Shown one piece after another: positions 47,677 to 58,892 of a stretch of 64,000 nucleotides of DNA. The DNA is from Rhodococcus sp. W8901 (GTDB lineage: Bacteria > Actinomycetota > Actinomycetes > Mycobacteriales > Mycobacteriaceae), in the NCBI RefSeq assembly GCF_013348805.1, contig NZ_CP054690.1, positions 2,604,001-2,668,000 on the forward strand, read 5' to 3'. The position numbers and the translations under genes are program-made. Within the stretch, counting starts at the first letter, position 1. Each line of letters begins with the position of its first letter. The notes below the pieces were generated by a model. That model was given only the letters and a program-made list of their open reading frames with translations. It searched no databases and was not told the origin of the DNA.

Positions 47677-49002
47677 TCAGCGCAAGATGTGCGCGGCGCG
47701 GGCGGCGCGCAGCCAATCTGGATACTCCGACAACAGGAGTCGGTACAGCTCCGCATCGGAGAGCGCGTCGACTTTGTTCACGGAGAAGAATCCCGCATTG
47801 TCGACTTTCCGACCGGACATTGTGTCGAGCTTCTCGAGCACACCGAAGCTGCTTCGGCCGATCCCGATGAACTGCCAGAACGCCGGCCGAGATGAGGCCC
47901 GGCGCATCAGCTTTTCGATGGCAGAGCGTTTGCTGAATCCGCCATCGGTGAAGAACAGGATCAGCGTCGGTACGGTGGTGTTCTCGTCCAAGCCGGCGAG
48001 AACCTCAGTCATGATGGGGATCTCGTCGTTGAAGCCACCGATCTCGTTGTCGTAGTCGATACCGCCGTGTACCCCTTGCAGATGGATGTACTCGTCGATC
48101 CACTGGTCGGCGCGGTCGACTGTCACGTCGGGGAGCTTGGCGAAATTGACGCCGTACAGGTATGCCTCGAGCTGTCCGTCGGCGTCGAGCTGCGTGGCCA
48201 CCGGGACCATGCGGCGCACAGTCTCCTGCACCTCGCCGTCAGAGTAGCGCCGGCTCATCGATCCGGTCTTGTCGATCACGAGGATCACCCGACCGACGTA
48301 GTCTCGGGCGCCGTTGGCGAGCAGGACCTTCGCGACCTCCTTCTTGCGCAGGTCCAGCTTCTGTCGCTTCTCCAGCGACAGCTTCGCCTCAGCCGGAACC
48401 GTGCGAACCCCGTCTGCGTCCACCGTCGCCACCCCCGCAGGTGGGGTCGGCGCGGTAGCCGTGACAGCAGGTACGGAGGTGGAGGTGGTGGGTTGTGCCG
48501 GTGTGTCGTCAACGGCGACGCCGTGCTCGGTGACCAATGCGACCAGGCCGTCGTTCCAGCCGGCGGAGACGTTGCGAACCTTCCATGCCCCGTTCCGGCG
48601 GTACACCTCGAGCAGCACCGCGGAGCGCTCGGTGGTCAGTCCCTCCGCAGCCGCGGTGACGGTCGTGCCGCCAGGTTGGGTCACGGCAACCGCCAGCGCG
48701 GGCACCGCCGACAGTGGGCCGGTTACGGTTTCGTCGACCGACACCGCTATCGCGATCCGCTCGATTCCCGCGGGGATCGCCGCGAGATCGAGTCGCACCT
48801 GCCCCTGGGCCACGAGGGTGACTGCCCCCTCCGGGGAGGTCGGGTTGTTGAAGAACACCAGGTCCTCGTCGCTGCGGACCTTGCGACGCTCGTCGAGTTG
48901 GAACACGAACAGGTCGACGCTGCCGGGAGAGGTTCCGGTCACTCCGATCGTGGTGGCAGTGGTGGCGACGCTGGTATTGGCGCCTCGGGTCAGGGCGGTC
49001 AC
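47677..49002 (-). CDS. TerD-domain plus vWA-domain stress protein
   Basis: A 441-residue fusion. The first about 190 residues are a TerD (tellurium resistance/chemical stress) domain: SVDLFVFQLDERRKVRSDEDLVFFNNP, VEVYRRNGAWKVRNVSAG-like strand, GLVALVTEHGV. A Thr/Pro-rich linker follows, then a von Willebrand A domain with the metal-binding MIDAS motif DKTGSMS (about residue 247) and the later ILFFTDGGF. In Ter systems, TerD proteins bind Ca2+ and pair with TerY-like vWA proteins. Here both are on one chain. It follows three AIM24-family genes in the same direction, after a 152-bp gap. Confidence 0.9.
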   Translation of the reverse strand: MTALTRGANTSVATTATTIGVTGTSPGSVDLFVFQLDERRKVRSDEDLVFFNNPTSPEGAVTLVAQGQVRLDLAAIPAGIERIAIAVSVDETVTGPLSAVPALAVAVTQPGGTTVTAAAEGLTTERSAVLLEVYRRNGAWKVRNVSAGWNDGLVALVTEHGVAVDDTPAQPTTSTSVPAVTATAPTPPAGVATVDADGVRTVPAEAKLSLEKRQKLDLRKKEVAKVLLANGARDYVGRVILVIDKTGSMSRRYSDGEVQETVRRMVPVATQLDADGQLEAYLYGVNFAKLPDVTVDRADQWIDEYIHLQGVHGGIDYDNEIGGFNDEIPIMTEVLAGLDENTTVPTLILFFTDGGFSKRSAIEKLMRRASSRPAFWQFIGIGRSSFGVLEKLDTMSGRKVDNAGFFSVNKVDALSDAELYRLLLSEYPDWLRAARAAHILR

Positions 49003-49154
49003 GGGTCGGTCAGTCCTTTCGGCAGGAGGCGGAGCCCGGGCGGACCCTCTGGCGGATGCTGTTGCGTGACTGGCTCAACGCCGCGAAGCATATGACCCCA
49101 CCGCTCGGGCACCATGCGGCTCGTGCCGAATCCCGACACCGATCACCGATGTCG

Positions 49155-49907
49155 TCAATGCTGGCTTCCCAGCTGGCTGCTGATCTCCTGGTTGATCTGA
49201 TGCAGTCCTGGCGAGGAGACCCCCGGCAGCATGCCGAGGATGCTACGAACCAGCGACTGATCGTTGATGACCTTCTCGCTGGACTGCACCAACACGGTGC
49301 CGGCGCCGGTGAAGTCGTATTGCCGTTCCTCGCCCGACTGCACGCCGACGCGGCGCGCGGCGGCCTGCACGAACCCGGTCACCCACGCTTGGTCGAAGTG
49401 GTGGCTCGGCGACGGGCAGTCCGCCCACCCGACAAGCGCTTCCGGGTCCACCCGCACCGGTGGCTCGACGAACATGACCGGCCCGTTCGATGACGCGAGG
49501 AACTTGCCGGTGCCGATCAGCGTCACAAAGCCCGGAACGATCGATTGGTTGAGCGCCAGGGCGGGCTCGAACGCCAGAAGGTTCGCGGCTCGAATGGTCA
49601 GGTTGCCGTCATCGAGGTCGTAGGAGTTGATGTCGTAGCCGCGGTCGCCGAGGATCAGCTTGCCCTGTCCGTCGGCGACGACGAAGTCGTGCAGGTGCAG
49701 GGGAGCGGAGAACTGCTGGGCGACCATCTGCAGCATGTGGCCCTGCAAACCGTGCTGGAGCGAGGTGAACGTCATCTGCCCGTAGTAGGCGATCATCGCG
49801 CCCTTGGACATGAACCACGGGTGCTGCAGATCCACGGTGAACGTGTAGTGGTTGCCTGGGATGTTGTCGTTGCCGGGCAGCGTCGCCGGATTCCAGACCG
49901 TGCTCAC
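49155..49907 (-). CDS. AIM24-family protein, third of three
   Basis: A 250-residue protein of the AIM24 (TRAP-like/double-stranded beta-helix) family. It contains WFMSKGAMIAYYGQMTF, GYDINSYDLDDGNLTIRAANLLAFEPAL and GFVTLIGTGKF, then VRVDPEALVGW. The GTG start overlaps the previous gene's stop by four bases (GTGA), with GGAGGAG five bases upstream. The C-terminus is longer than in its two neighbours (EKVINDQSLVRSIL and on). The family is often linked to tellurium-resistance proteins, but its biochemical role is unknown. Confidence 0.87.
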   Translation of the reverse strand: MSTVWNPATLPGNDNIPGNHYTFTVDLQHPWFMSKGAMIAYYGQMTFTSLQHGLQGHMLQMVAQQFSAPLHLHDFVVADGQGKLILGDRGYDINSYDLDDGNLTIRAANLLAFEPALALNQSIVPGFVTLIGTGKFLASSNGPVMFVEPPVRVDPEALVGWADCPSPSHHFDQAWVTGFVQAAARRVGVQSGEERQYDFTGAGTVLVQSSEKVINDQSLVRSILGMLPGVSSPGLHQINQEISSQLGSQH

Positions 49908-50587
49908 AGTTTCTCCTCCGATGCCTGGACCAACACCACACCGTGACCGGTGCACTCGAGTTGTATGTTCTCCCCGCCGCTGCGGGCGACGTTGCGCCAG
50001 CTCATTCCGGACTTCAATGTCGTCGTCACCGACCCGAGGGCTGCGACGTAGGCCTGCGGATCGACCATCACCGGCCGATCGGGGGTGACCTGGAGTTCCA
50101 GAAATCCGCCGTGACCGAGGACCACCGCGAAACCGTGCCCGGAGAGCTGTGTGGTCGACATGCCTTGCCCGGTGGCCACTCCTGCGGCGGCGCCACGCAG
50201 CGTCCCCCGCAATCCGCCGCCCCCACCACTGGACGGGGCGGCTGCGGAGACGACCGAGACCTGCAACCCGCTCGTGTAGGCCAGCAGACGGGAGGCTTCG
50301 ACTCGCAGTTGCCCCGCGGCCGAAACGTCGACGATGTGGGTTTCGATTCCGCGGAACCCGTAGTGCACGGAGCCGGTTCCCTGCGCGAGCATCGTCGCCT
50401 CGTGCTCGCCGTGGAGCATTCGGCCGGCCATGGCCCCGAGCCCGCCACCGCCCCCGAGACCTGGGACGTGGTGCGGGGTGAACTGCACCTGCCCGGTGTA
50501 GAACAGCATCGCGCCGCGGCGCGCCACCACGGGCCCTGTCCGGCCCAGATCCACGGTGACAACTCTGTCGTTGACCTGTGTGAACAT
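49904..50587 (-). CDS. AIM24-family protein, second of three
   Basis: A 227-residue AIM24-family protein. VVARRGAMLFYTGQVQF and GFRGIETHIVDVSAAGQLRVEASRLLAYTS are the conserved blocks, and VMVDPQAYVAALGS near the end lines up with the matching block of its neighbours. A Gly-rich insert (GGGGGLRGTLRGAAAG) is a distinctive loop. GGGAG lies six bases before the ATG. It lies 29 bp after the first AIM24 gene; the three copies are only moderately alike, so the duplication is old. Confidence 0.87.
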   Translation of the reverse strand: MFTQVNDRVVTVDLGRTGPVVARRGAMLFYTGQVQFTPHHVPGLGGGGGLGAMAGRMLHGEHEATMLAQGTGSVHYGFRGIETHIVDVSAAGQLRVEASRLLAYTSGLQVSVVSAAAPSSGGGGGLRGTLRGAAAGVATGQGMSTTQLSGHGFAVVLGHGGFLELQVTPDRPVMVDPQAYVAALGSVTTTLKSGMSWRNVARSGGENIQLECTGHGVVLVQASEEKL

Positions 50588-50616
50588 CCGTTGCTCCCTG
50601 TCTCCGCTGTGACGGA

Positions 50617-51237
50617 TCAGCGTTCGGCCGGTTGGATCGACACCACGCCTGTGCCGTCCCACTTCAGGGAGAACGCCTCACCGTTGCCCTGGCCCACCGC
50701 GGTCCGCCAGGACGCATCGGTGACGAACGACTGGGTGAGTTGACCGCGAGCGCACACGAACGCATCGGGGTCGACGACCAGTGGGTGCTGCGGGGCCACC
50801 TCGAGGTGGACGAGAGGACCGCCGTGGGACATCAATGCGACCTGGCCGGTGCCGGTGACCGTGGTGGTGAACAGGCCCTGGCCGCTCATCGCTCCGCGCA
50901 GTCCGGTGAATGACACGGCGGTGCGTAGGTTCCCGGTCAGTGCCAGTAACTGTTCGGATTCGACCTGCAGCGTCTCGCCCGCCATTTCGATGAGGGTGAG
51001 ATCTGCGGCGTCGTGCGCGAGATAGACGGTGCCGGTGCCGGTGCACTCCATCAGCGACAAACCCTCGCCGGTGGTGCGTTGTTTCAGCGCTGCGAGCACC
51101 CCGTCGCCGCCACCGAATCCGGCGGACTTGAACGTGACCTTGCCGTCGTAGGCGATCATCGATCCGCTCAGTGCGCGGATAGTGTCGCCGGTCAGGTGCG
51201 CCTCGAGGATCCTCTTGGATCGCTGCACCAACTGCAT
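50617..51237 (-). CDS. AIM24-family protein, first of three
   Basis: A 206-residue AIM24-family protein, the first gene of the stress cluster. SGSMIAYDGKVTFKSAG, VYLAHDAADLTLIEMAGETLQVESEQLLALT and PLVVDPDAFVCARGQL are family blocks; the latter two align with the second and third copies. GGGGAG lies six bases before ATG 51237, which excludes the longer upstream frame. It has no signal peptide or membrane helix, so it is probably cytosolic. Promoter elements were not resolved in the 258-bp gap before it. Confidence 0.87.
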   Translation of the reverse strand: MQLVQRSKRILEAHLTGDTIRALSGSMIAYDGKVTFKSAGFGGGDGVLAALKQRTTGEGLSLMECTGTGTVYLAHDAADLTLIEMAGETLQVESEQLLALTGNLRTAVSFTGLRGAMSGQGLFTTTVTGTGQVALMSHGGPLVHLEVAPQHPLVVDPDAFVCARGQLTQSFVTDASWRTAVGQGNGEAFSLKWDGTGVVSIQPAER

Positions 51238-51495
51238 GTTCGTCTCCCCATACGTTCGACCGGCAGCCCTTCGCCGGCGACATCTCGGTACAGAGTGAAT
51301 CACGGGGGCCTGGAGGTGAACTCGACCGCCTCGGGAACTGGGCGACCCAAGTTGATCATTGCGGGCCAACCGAGTTGCTCACGGGGGCTGGGGTTCGTCT
51401 CCTGTTCGGCGAGGAGTCGCAGCCAGGTGCTCCGATCCGACCGTCTCTCTTCAGGAGACACGCTCTGGGGTGCAGGGCCCCGTCCGCCGCGGTCC

Positions 51496-51954
51496 CTACC
51501 CGGTCGGCGGGGTGAACAGCAGCGGGGTGATGGTTCCGTAGCCGTCGTCGCCCTCGATGTGCCAGGGCACCCTCGAGCGACCCTCACCGACCCGGGACCA
51601 CAACGTCGTGAGCCAGGTCGCGGCGGCGTCGACCACCGCGTCCTGGATGCAGAAGGGCGTGTTGCGGGTGGGCCAGAGCGGAACGTCGGGGTCGAGTCCG
51701 TCCTCGGTGTGGACCACCCCGAACAGGTGGCGGTGGTCGTCGATCGGCCGGTTCAGCACGAAGGCGTCCGGGCCGTCGAATCGCGCCCACACATCGAAGG
51801 TTCCCTCCCCGTCCTGATCGGGGAACACGTCGAACCACAGGGCGGTCGCCTCGGTGGGGCAGGCGTCGAGAATCTCCGAAATCCGCTGCGCGGCAGTCTC
51901 CGTGTAGCGGCCGAGGACGGTCGCCAGTTCCGACAGGTACTCGGTGCGGTTCAC
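51496..51954 (-). CDS. conserved hypothetical protein (DUF6389-like)
   Basis: A 152-residue soluble protein, MNRTEYLSELATVLGRY at the start, with acidic conserved blocks ALWFDVFPDQDGEGTFDVWARF and FCIQDAVVDAAATWL. It resembles small actinobacterial proteins annotated as domain of unknown function; no catalytic motif is clear. It stands alone between the AIM24 cluster and pgl, about 300 bp from each. Possibly an immunity- or SUKH-like fold, but this is a guess. Confidence 0.65.
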   Translation of the reverse strand: MNRTEYLSELATVLGRYTETAAQRISEILDACPTEATALWFDVFPDQDGEGTFDVWARFDGPDAFVLNRPIDDHRHLFGVVHTEDGLDPDVPLWPTRNTPFCIQDAVVDAAATWLTTLWSRVGEGRSRVPWHIEGDDGYGTITPLLFTPPTG

Positions 51955-52253
51955 GACGGAATAGTAGCGCCGGGACCCGGCCGGCGGCGGCGAGGGAACC
52001 GTTCGATGATTCGTCGCGTCCTACAGAACGAACGGATTCGAAAAAGGGGAACGGCGGCGGAGGGAGTGGGCGAATGGATCGGTGCCCGAGGGGAGCCACG
52101 TATCGGCGGCCGACATTGCGCGCGTCGGCCGGGCCGCGCAGCGGTGGACTGCTGTCGACCGGATGTCGGCCCCGACCGATCGTGGCCGACACCGGTGAAC
52201 CTCCGCAGTCGGTCCGGCCCGTCGACGACCAGCCGGAATGACGGACGTCGAGG
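51955..52253. other. 299-bp intergenic region after pgl
   Basis: No gene is supported; the minus-strand frames here are high-GC noise. CCGTTCG at about 51998 and CGAACGG at about 52028 could pair around a long loop as a weak terminator for the pentose-phosphate operon. Nothing else is recognised. Confidence 0.4.
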
Positions 52254-53012
52254 TCAGGCGCGGGGCAGTGCGCCCGCCGCGGTCTCGTCGAGCAGCCACA
52301 CGGTCTTCTCGATCCCCCGAGCACCCGCGGCCGGGATCTCCTCGGCGGATGCGCCTCCGATCGCGGCGGCGACCGCGTCGGCCTTCGCCTCGCCCGAGAC
52401 GATGAGCCACACCTCGCGCGCCGACTGCAGCGCCGGCAGCGTGAGCGTCACGCGGACCGCCGGCGGCTTGGGGGAGTCGGTGACGGCGACGACCAGCTGC
52501 TTACTCTCGCGGACCGCATCGGTGTGGGGGAACAGCGAATTGATATGTCCCTCACCGCCCATACCCAGCAGGTGGATGTCGAACAACGGGCCGGTGCGAT
52601 CGGACCCGAACGCATCGAGCACCTCGGCGTACGCGGCCGCCGCGGTGACCGGATCGCTGTTGTACGCGCCGTCCGATGCCTCCACCACGTGCACCCGGGA
52701 CTGGTCGACCGGGACGTGGTCGAGCAGGGCCTGGTGTGCCTGCACCTCGTTGCGCTCGGGATCACCCGAGGGCAGGAAGCGTTCGTCGCCGAAGAACACG
52801 TCGAGCGCCGACCAGTCGATCGCACCCGGGTTCTTGCGGACGTGCTCGAGCAGTGCGATGCCGGTGCCGCCTCCGGTGAGGACCACCGATGCCGACCCGC
52901 GCTCGCGCTGCGCCGCGACGACGGCGTCGACGAACCGCGTGGCCGCAGCCTGCACCAGTGCGTCGGTGTCCGGGTACCGCTGGATCTCCTGCTGTGCATG
53001 CACGTCAGACAT
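52254..53012 (-). CDS. pgl: 6-phosphogluconolactonase
   Basis: Hydrolyses 6-phosphogluconolactone, step two of the oxidative pentose-phosphate pathway. The 252-residue protein has SVVLTGGGTGIALLEHV, the phosphate-binding VFFGDERFLPSGDPERNE and the catalytic LLGMGGEGHINSLFPH, with VTLTLPALQSA later. It overlaps opcA by eight bases and is the last gene of the tkt-tal-zwf-opcA-pgl operon, as in mycobacteria. Confidence 0.96.
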   Translation of the reverse strand: MSDVHAQQEIQRYPDTDALVQAAATRFVDAVVAAQRERGSASVVLTGGGTGIALLEHVRKNPGAIDWSALDVFFGDERFLPSGDPERNEVQAHQALLDHVPVDQSRVHVVEASDGAYNSDPVTAAAAYAEVLDAFGSDRTGPLFDIHLLGMGGEGHINSLFPHTDAVRESKQLVVAVTDSPKPPAVRVTLTLPALQSAREVWLIVSGEAKADAVAAAIGGASAEEIPAAGARGIEKTVWLLDETAAGALPRA

Positions 53013-53909
53013 ATTCCACCTTCGACAGTCCGGTCAGGGCGGCCTCGTAGATCTCGTCCGGGTCCAGTCGGCGCAGTTCCTCGGCGAGGCAGTCGCGGGT
53101 CTCGCGCCGGGCCAGCGCCACCAGGGCGTCGGGCTGACCGGTCCGGCTCAGCGTCGCGGTCGTCTCGGCCTGCGGGCGGCTGATCGAGATGGTGTCGTTC
53201 GCGAGCTTCAGCTCGACGAACAGATCACCGGTCTGCCGGCGGACCGGGCCGTCGATGCGATCGGCCAGCCAGCCCGCGAGCACGTCGAGGGCCGGTTCGG
53301 TGGCCAGACCCGACACCGTCGCCGAGACGATGCGCTCGTGCGGCGGCTGGTCGAGGGCGGAGGTCAGCAGCGCGCGCCAGTACGTGACCCGGCTCCACGC
53401 CAGGTCGGTGTCCCCGGCGGTGTACGACCCGAGCCGGCTCTTGATCGTCGATGTCGGGTCCTCGGCGCCGGTGGCGTCGGTGATGCGGCGGATCGCCAGG
53501 CGACCCACCGGATCCAGTGCCGGCACGGTGGGGGCGTCTTCGGGCCACCACGCGACGACGGGGGTGTCGGGCAGCAGGAACGGGACGACGACACTCGCCT
53601 CGTGGTCGGCAAGCTCTCCGTACACCCGCAGCACCACGACCTCGGAGGCGCCGGCGTCGCCGCCGACCCGGATCTCGGCGTCGAGATGTGTCTCCTCCGA
53701 GCGGGATCCGCGCGCCACCACGATGACGCGGCAGGGATGCTCCCGGCTGGCCTCGTTCGCGGCGTCGATGACGTCCTCGGAGTTCTTGCTGTCCCGGGTG
53801 CACACGACCAGCGTCAGGACGCGGCCCAACGTGACGGCGCCGCCGGACTCGCGGAGCTCGACGAGCTTCTTGTTGATCGCTCCGGTGGTGGTTCCCGGCA
53901 GCTCGATGA

Positions 53910-53925
<16 letters not shown>
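53005..53925 (-). CDS. opcA: glucose-6-phosphate dehydrogenase assembly protein OpcA
   Basis: OpcA is an actinobacterial and cyanobacterial protein that allosterically activates and assembles Zwf. The 306-residue protein shows TLVVCTRDSKNSEDVIDAAN, CRVIVVARGSRSEETHLDAEI and TPVVAWWPEDAP, all typical. It overlaps the zwf 3' end by 16 bases and pgl by eight, so the stoichiometry is probably set by coupling. Confidence 0.95.
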
Positions 53926-55451
<1,526 letters not shown>

Positions 55452-55455
55452 GGGG

Positions 55456-56589
55456 TCAGCTCTCTCGAGCAGCGGTGAGCTGCTCCGAGATCGCGTCGAG
55501 GAGCTCGTTCCACGAGACCTCGAACTTGTCCACGCCCTCCGTCTCGAGCTTGTCGAACACCGCGGGGATGTCGATACCGACGGCGGCGAGCTGGTCGAAG
55601 ACGGCCTGCGACGCCGCGGCGGTGCCCGAGATGGTGTCCCCGGAGACGACGCCGTGATCGGCGACCGCTTCCATGGTCTTCTCCGGCATCGTGTTGACCG
55701 TGTGAGGGGCGACGAGCTCGGTGACGTACAGCGTGTCCGAGTAGTCGGGATTCTTCACACCGGTCGAGGCCCACAGCGGACGCTGCACGCGGGCGCCGGC
55801 GGCGGCCAGCGCCTCCCAGCGCGACCCGCCCTCGAACACCTGCTGGTACGAGGCGTACGCGAGGCGGGCGTTGGCCAAACCGGCCTTGCCGCGCAGTGCG
55901 AGCGCCGCGTCCGAGCTGATCTTCTCGAGCTGTCCGTCGATCTCGCTGTCCACGCGGGAGACGAAGAACGACGCGACCGAGTGGATCTTCGACAGATCGT
56001 GTCCGGCGGACTTCGCGGCCTCGAGGCCCGCGAGGTACGCGTCGATGACGGCCTCGTAGCGCTCGACCGAGAAGATCAGCGTGACGTTGACGCTGATGCC
56101 CTCCGCGATCACCCGGGTGATCGCGGGCAGACCCGCCTTGGTGGCCGGGATCTTGATCAGCAGGTTGTCGCGGTCGACGAGCTTCCACAGTTCGATGGCC
56201 TGCGCCACCGTCGCGTCGGTCTCGTGTGCCAGTCGCGGATCGACCTCGATCGACACCCGGCCGTCGACACCGTCGGAGGCCTCGGCCTGCGGGGCCAGCA
56301 CCTCGCACGCTGCCCGGACGTCGTCCGTGGTGAGCGCGCGGACGGTCTCGTCGACGTCGGCGCCGTTCTTCGCGAGCTCGCGCAGCTGCGCGTCGTACGC
56401 CTCGCCCTTGGTGAGGGCGCCCTGGAAGATCGTCGGGTTGGTAGTGACGCCGACGACGCTGCGGGTCGCGATCAGCTCCGCGAGGTTGCCGGTCTCGAGC
56501 CGCGTGCGCGACAGATCGTCGAGCCACACGGACACACCCGCCGCGGACAGCGCCGCGAGGTTTGCATTCTGGGTTGCGGTGTCAGTCAT
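55456..56589 (-). CDS. tal: transaldolase
   Basis: Moves a dihydroxyacetone group from sedoheptulose-7-P to glyceraldehyde-3-P. The 377-residue length is typical of the actinobacterial long form. [27 protein letters not shown] and the Schiff-base Lys in [12 protein letters not shown] are visible, along with [14 protein letters not shown] and [14 protein letters not shown]. It starts six bases after tkt and is followed within four bases by zwf. Confidence 0.96.
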   Translation of the reverse strand: MTDTATQNANLAALSAAGVSVWLDDLSRTRLETGNLAELIATRSVVGVTTNPTIFQGALTKGEAYDAQLRELAKNGADVDETVRALTTDDVRAACEVLAPQAEASDGVDGRVSIEVDPRLAHETDATVAQAIELWKLVDRDNLLIKIPATKAGLPAITRVIAEGISVNVTLIFSVERYEAVIDAYLAGLEAAKSAGHDLSKIHSVASFFVSRVDSEIDGQLEKISSDAALALRGKAGLANARLAYASYQQVFEGGSRWEALAAAGARVQRPLWASTGVKNPDYSDTLYVTELVAPHTVNTMPEKTMEAVADHGVVSGDTISGTAAASQAVFDQLAAVGIDIPAVFDKLETEGVDKFEVSWNELLDAISEQLTAARES

Positions 56590-56595
56590 GGTGAT

Positions 56596-58698
56596 TCATC
56601 CCTTCACACGTGCGAGGGTGCGGCGAGCCGCATCGGTGACCGCCTCGGCCGTGAAGCCGAACTCGCGGAACAGCGTCTTGTAGTCGGCGGAAGCGCCGTA
56701 GTGCTCGATCGACACGGCCTCGCCGTCACTGCCGATGAACTTGTACCACGGCATCGCGATACCGGCCTCGACGGAGACGCGGGCCCGCACCGCCGGCGGC
56801 AGCACCGCGTCGCGGTAGGCCTGGTCCTGCTGCTCGAACCAGTCGAGGCAGGGGACCGACACGACGCGGGTGGCGATGCCGTCGGCTTCGAGCACCTCGC
56901 GGGCGGCGACGGCCAGCTGCAGCTCCGAACCGGTACCCAGCAGGATCACCTCGGGGGTGCCCGTCGACGCCTCGGCCAGGATGTACGCGCCACGGGCGAC
57001 GCCCTCGGCGGCCTTGTCGCGGGTGCCCTCGAGGACCGGGATGTCCTGACGGGTCAGGGCCAGGGCGGTGGGGCCGGTCTTGTGTTCGAGCGCGGCCTTC
57101 CAGGCCTGCGCGGTCTCGTTCGCGTCACCCGGACGGATCACGGACATGTTCGGGATCGCACGCAGCGCGGCCAGGTGCTCGATCGGCTGGTGCGTGGGGC
57201 CGTCCTCGCCGAGACCGATGGAGTCGTGCGTCCACACGTAGATCGCCGGCGTCTTCATCAGCGACGCCAGTCGGACCGCGGGACGCATGTAGTCGCTGAA
57301 CACGAGGAACGTGCCGCCGTAGGCGCGGGTGGGTCCGTGCAGCACGATGCCGTTGAGGATCGAGCCCATCGCGTGCTCGCGGATGCCGAAGTGCAGCGTC
57401 CGGCCGTAGGGCTGCGCGTTCCAGTCCTTGGTGGAGATCGACGTCGGACCGAACGAGTCGGAACCGTCGATCGTGGTGTTGTTGCTGCCGGCGAGGTCGG
57501 CCGAGCCGCCCCACAGCTCCGGCAGGATCGGGCCCAGCGCGTTGAGGGTCTTGCCCGACGCCTTGCGGGTGGCGACGCCCTTGGCGTCCGCGTCCCACGT
57601 CGGCAGGTTGTCGGTCCAGCCCTCGGGGAACTCGCCGGCGTGGAGGCGGTCGAACAGCGCCTTGCGCTCGGGCTCGCGAGCGGCCCACGCGTCGAAGTCG
57701 GCCTGCCACTGTGCGTGTGCCGCGGCGCCTCGATCCAGGACCTCACGGGCGTGCGCGAGCGCGGCCGGATCGACGTCGAAGCTCTTCTCCGGGTCGAATC
57801 CGAGGGCCCGCTTGACGCCGGCGACCTCTTCGGCGCCCAGAGCGGCACCGTGCACGTCGCCGGTGTTCATCATGGTCGGCGCCGGGTAGCCGATGATCGT
57901 GCGGAGCAGGATGATCGACGGCTTGTCGGTGACCGCCTTGGCGGCCTCGACAGCGTCGAGGATCGCGGAGACGTTCTCGCCGCCCTCGACGGTCTGCACA
58001 TGCCAGCCGTACGCCTCGTAGCGCTTGGCGACGTCCTCGCCGAGGGCGATCGCGGTGTCGTGTTCGATCGAGATCTTGTTGTCGTCGTAGAAGACGACGA
58101 GGTTGCCCAACTGCTGGACACCGGCGATCGACGACGCCTCCGACGTGACGCCTTCCTCCATGTCACCGTCGGAGGCGATCACGTAGACGTAGTGGTCGAA
58201 CGGGCTGGCGCCGGCCGCGGCGTCCGGATCGAACAGGCCGCGCTCGCGGCGGGCGGCCATCGCCATGCCGACCGAGGACGCCAGGCCCTGGCCGAGCGGC
58301 CCGGTGGTCATCTCGACGCCGACCGTGTGGCCGTACTCCGGGTGGCCCGGGGTCAGCGAGCCCCACGTGCGCAGTGCCTCGATGTCGGACAGCTCGAGTC
58401 CGTAACCCGACAAGTACAGCTGCAGGTACAGCGTCAGGCTGCTGTGGCCGCAGGACAGGACGAAGCGGTCGCGACCCACCCATTCCGGGTTCTTCGGATC
58501 GTGGCGCAACACCCGCTGGAACATGGTGTAGGCGAGAGGTGCGAGGCTCATCGCGGTGCCCGGGTGGCCGTTGCCGACCTTCTGGACGGCGTCCGCGGCG
58601 AGGACTCGGACGGTGTCGACGGCCTTGGTGTCCAGGTCGGTCCAATCGGCAGGGTGGACCGGTTGCGTGAGGACGCGGATCTCGTCTGTGATCGACAC
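56596..58698 (-). CDS. tkt: transketolase
   Basis: Thiamine-diphosphate enzyme of the non-oxidative pentose-phosphate branch. The 700-residue protein has VGNGHPGTAMSLAPLAY, TGPLGQGLASSVGMA and the ThDP/Mg site SDGDMEEGVTSEASSIAG. The C-terminal half has HDSIGLGEDGPTHQPIEHLA. The GTG start at 58698 is chosen by alignment (ITDEIRVLTQ) with AGGAG about ten bases upstream; the longer upstream frame overlaps the divergent promoter. First gene of the operon, divergent from ctaB by about 195 bp. Confidence 0.97.
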   Translation of the reverse strand: MSITDEIRVLTQPVHPADWTDLDTKAVDTVRVLAADAVQKVGNGHPGTAMSLAPLAYTMFQRVLRHDPKNPEWVGRDRFVLSCGHSSLTLYLQLYLSGYGLELSDIEALRTWGSLTPGHPEYGHTVGVEMTTGPLGQGLASSVGMAMAARRERGLFDPDAAAGASPFDHYVYVIASDGDMEEGVTSEASSIAGVQQLGNLVVFYDDNKISIEHDTAIALGEDVAKRYEAYGWHVQTVEGGENVSAILDAVEAAKAVTDKPSIILLRTIIGYPAPTMMNTGDVHGAALGAEEVAGVKRALGFDPEKSFDVDPAALAHAREVLDRGAAAHAQWQADFDAWAAREPERKALFDRLHAGEFPEGWTDNLPTWDADAKGVATRKASGKTLNALGPILPELWGGSADLAGSNNTTIDGSDSFGPTSISTKDWNAQPYGRTLHFGIREHAMGSILNGIVLHGPTRAYGGTFLVFSDYMRPAVRLASLMKTPAIYVWTHDSIGLGEDGPTHQPIEHLAALRAIPNMSVIRPGDANETAQAWKAALEHKTGPTALALTRQDIPVLEGTRDKAAEGVARGAYILAEASTGTPEVILLGTGSELQLAVAAREVLEADGIATRVVSVPCLDWFEQQDQAYRDAVLPPAVRARVSVEAGIAMPWYKFIGSDGEAVSIEHYGASADYKTLFREFGFTAEAVTDAARRTLARVKG

Positions 58699-58892
58699 GG
58701 GCAGATGTCTCCTGACATGGTTGTACGTGGAGCCGGAGGGAGCTGTGGGCGTTAGCGGGCCTCTTGTGCGCCTCCAGCCTAGTTGTGCCTCCCCATTCGG
58801 GTCGATTCGGTTCGCAGGTTTGCGGCGTCTACCATCGTTTGTAGTAGTGCAGTAGCAAGCGAGGATGTAGTCGCGTGGGGCAAGGAGATAGC

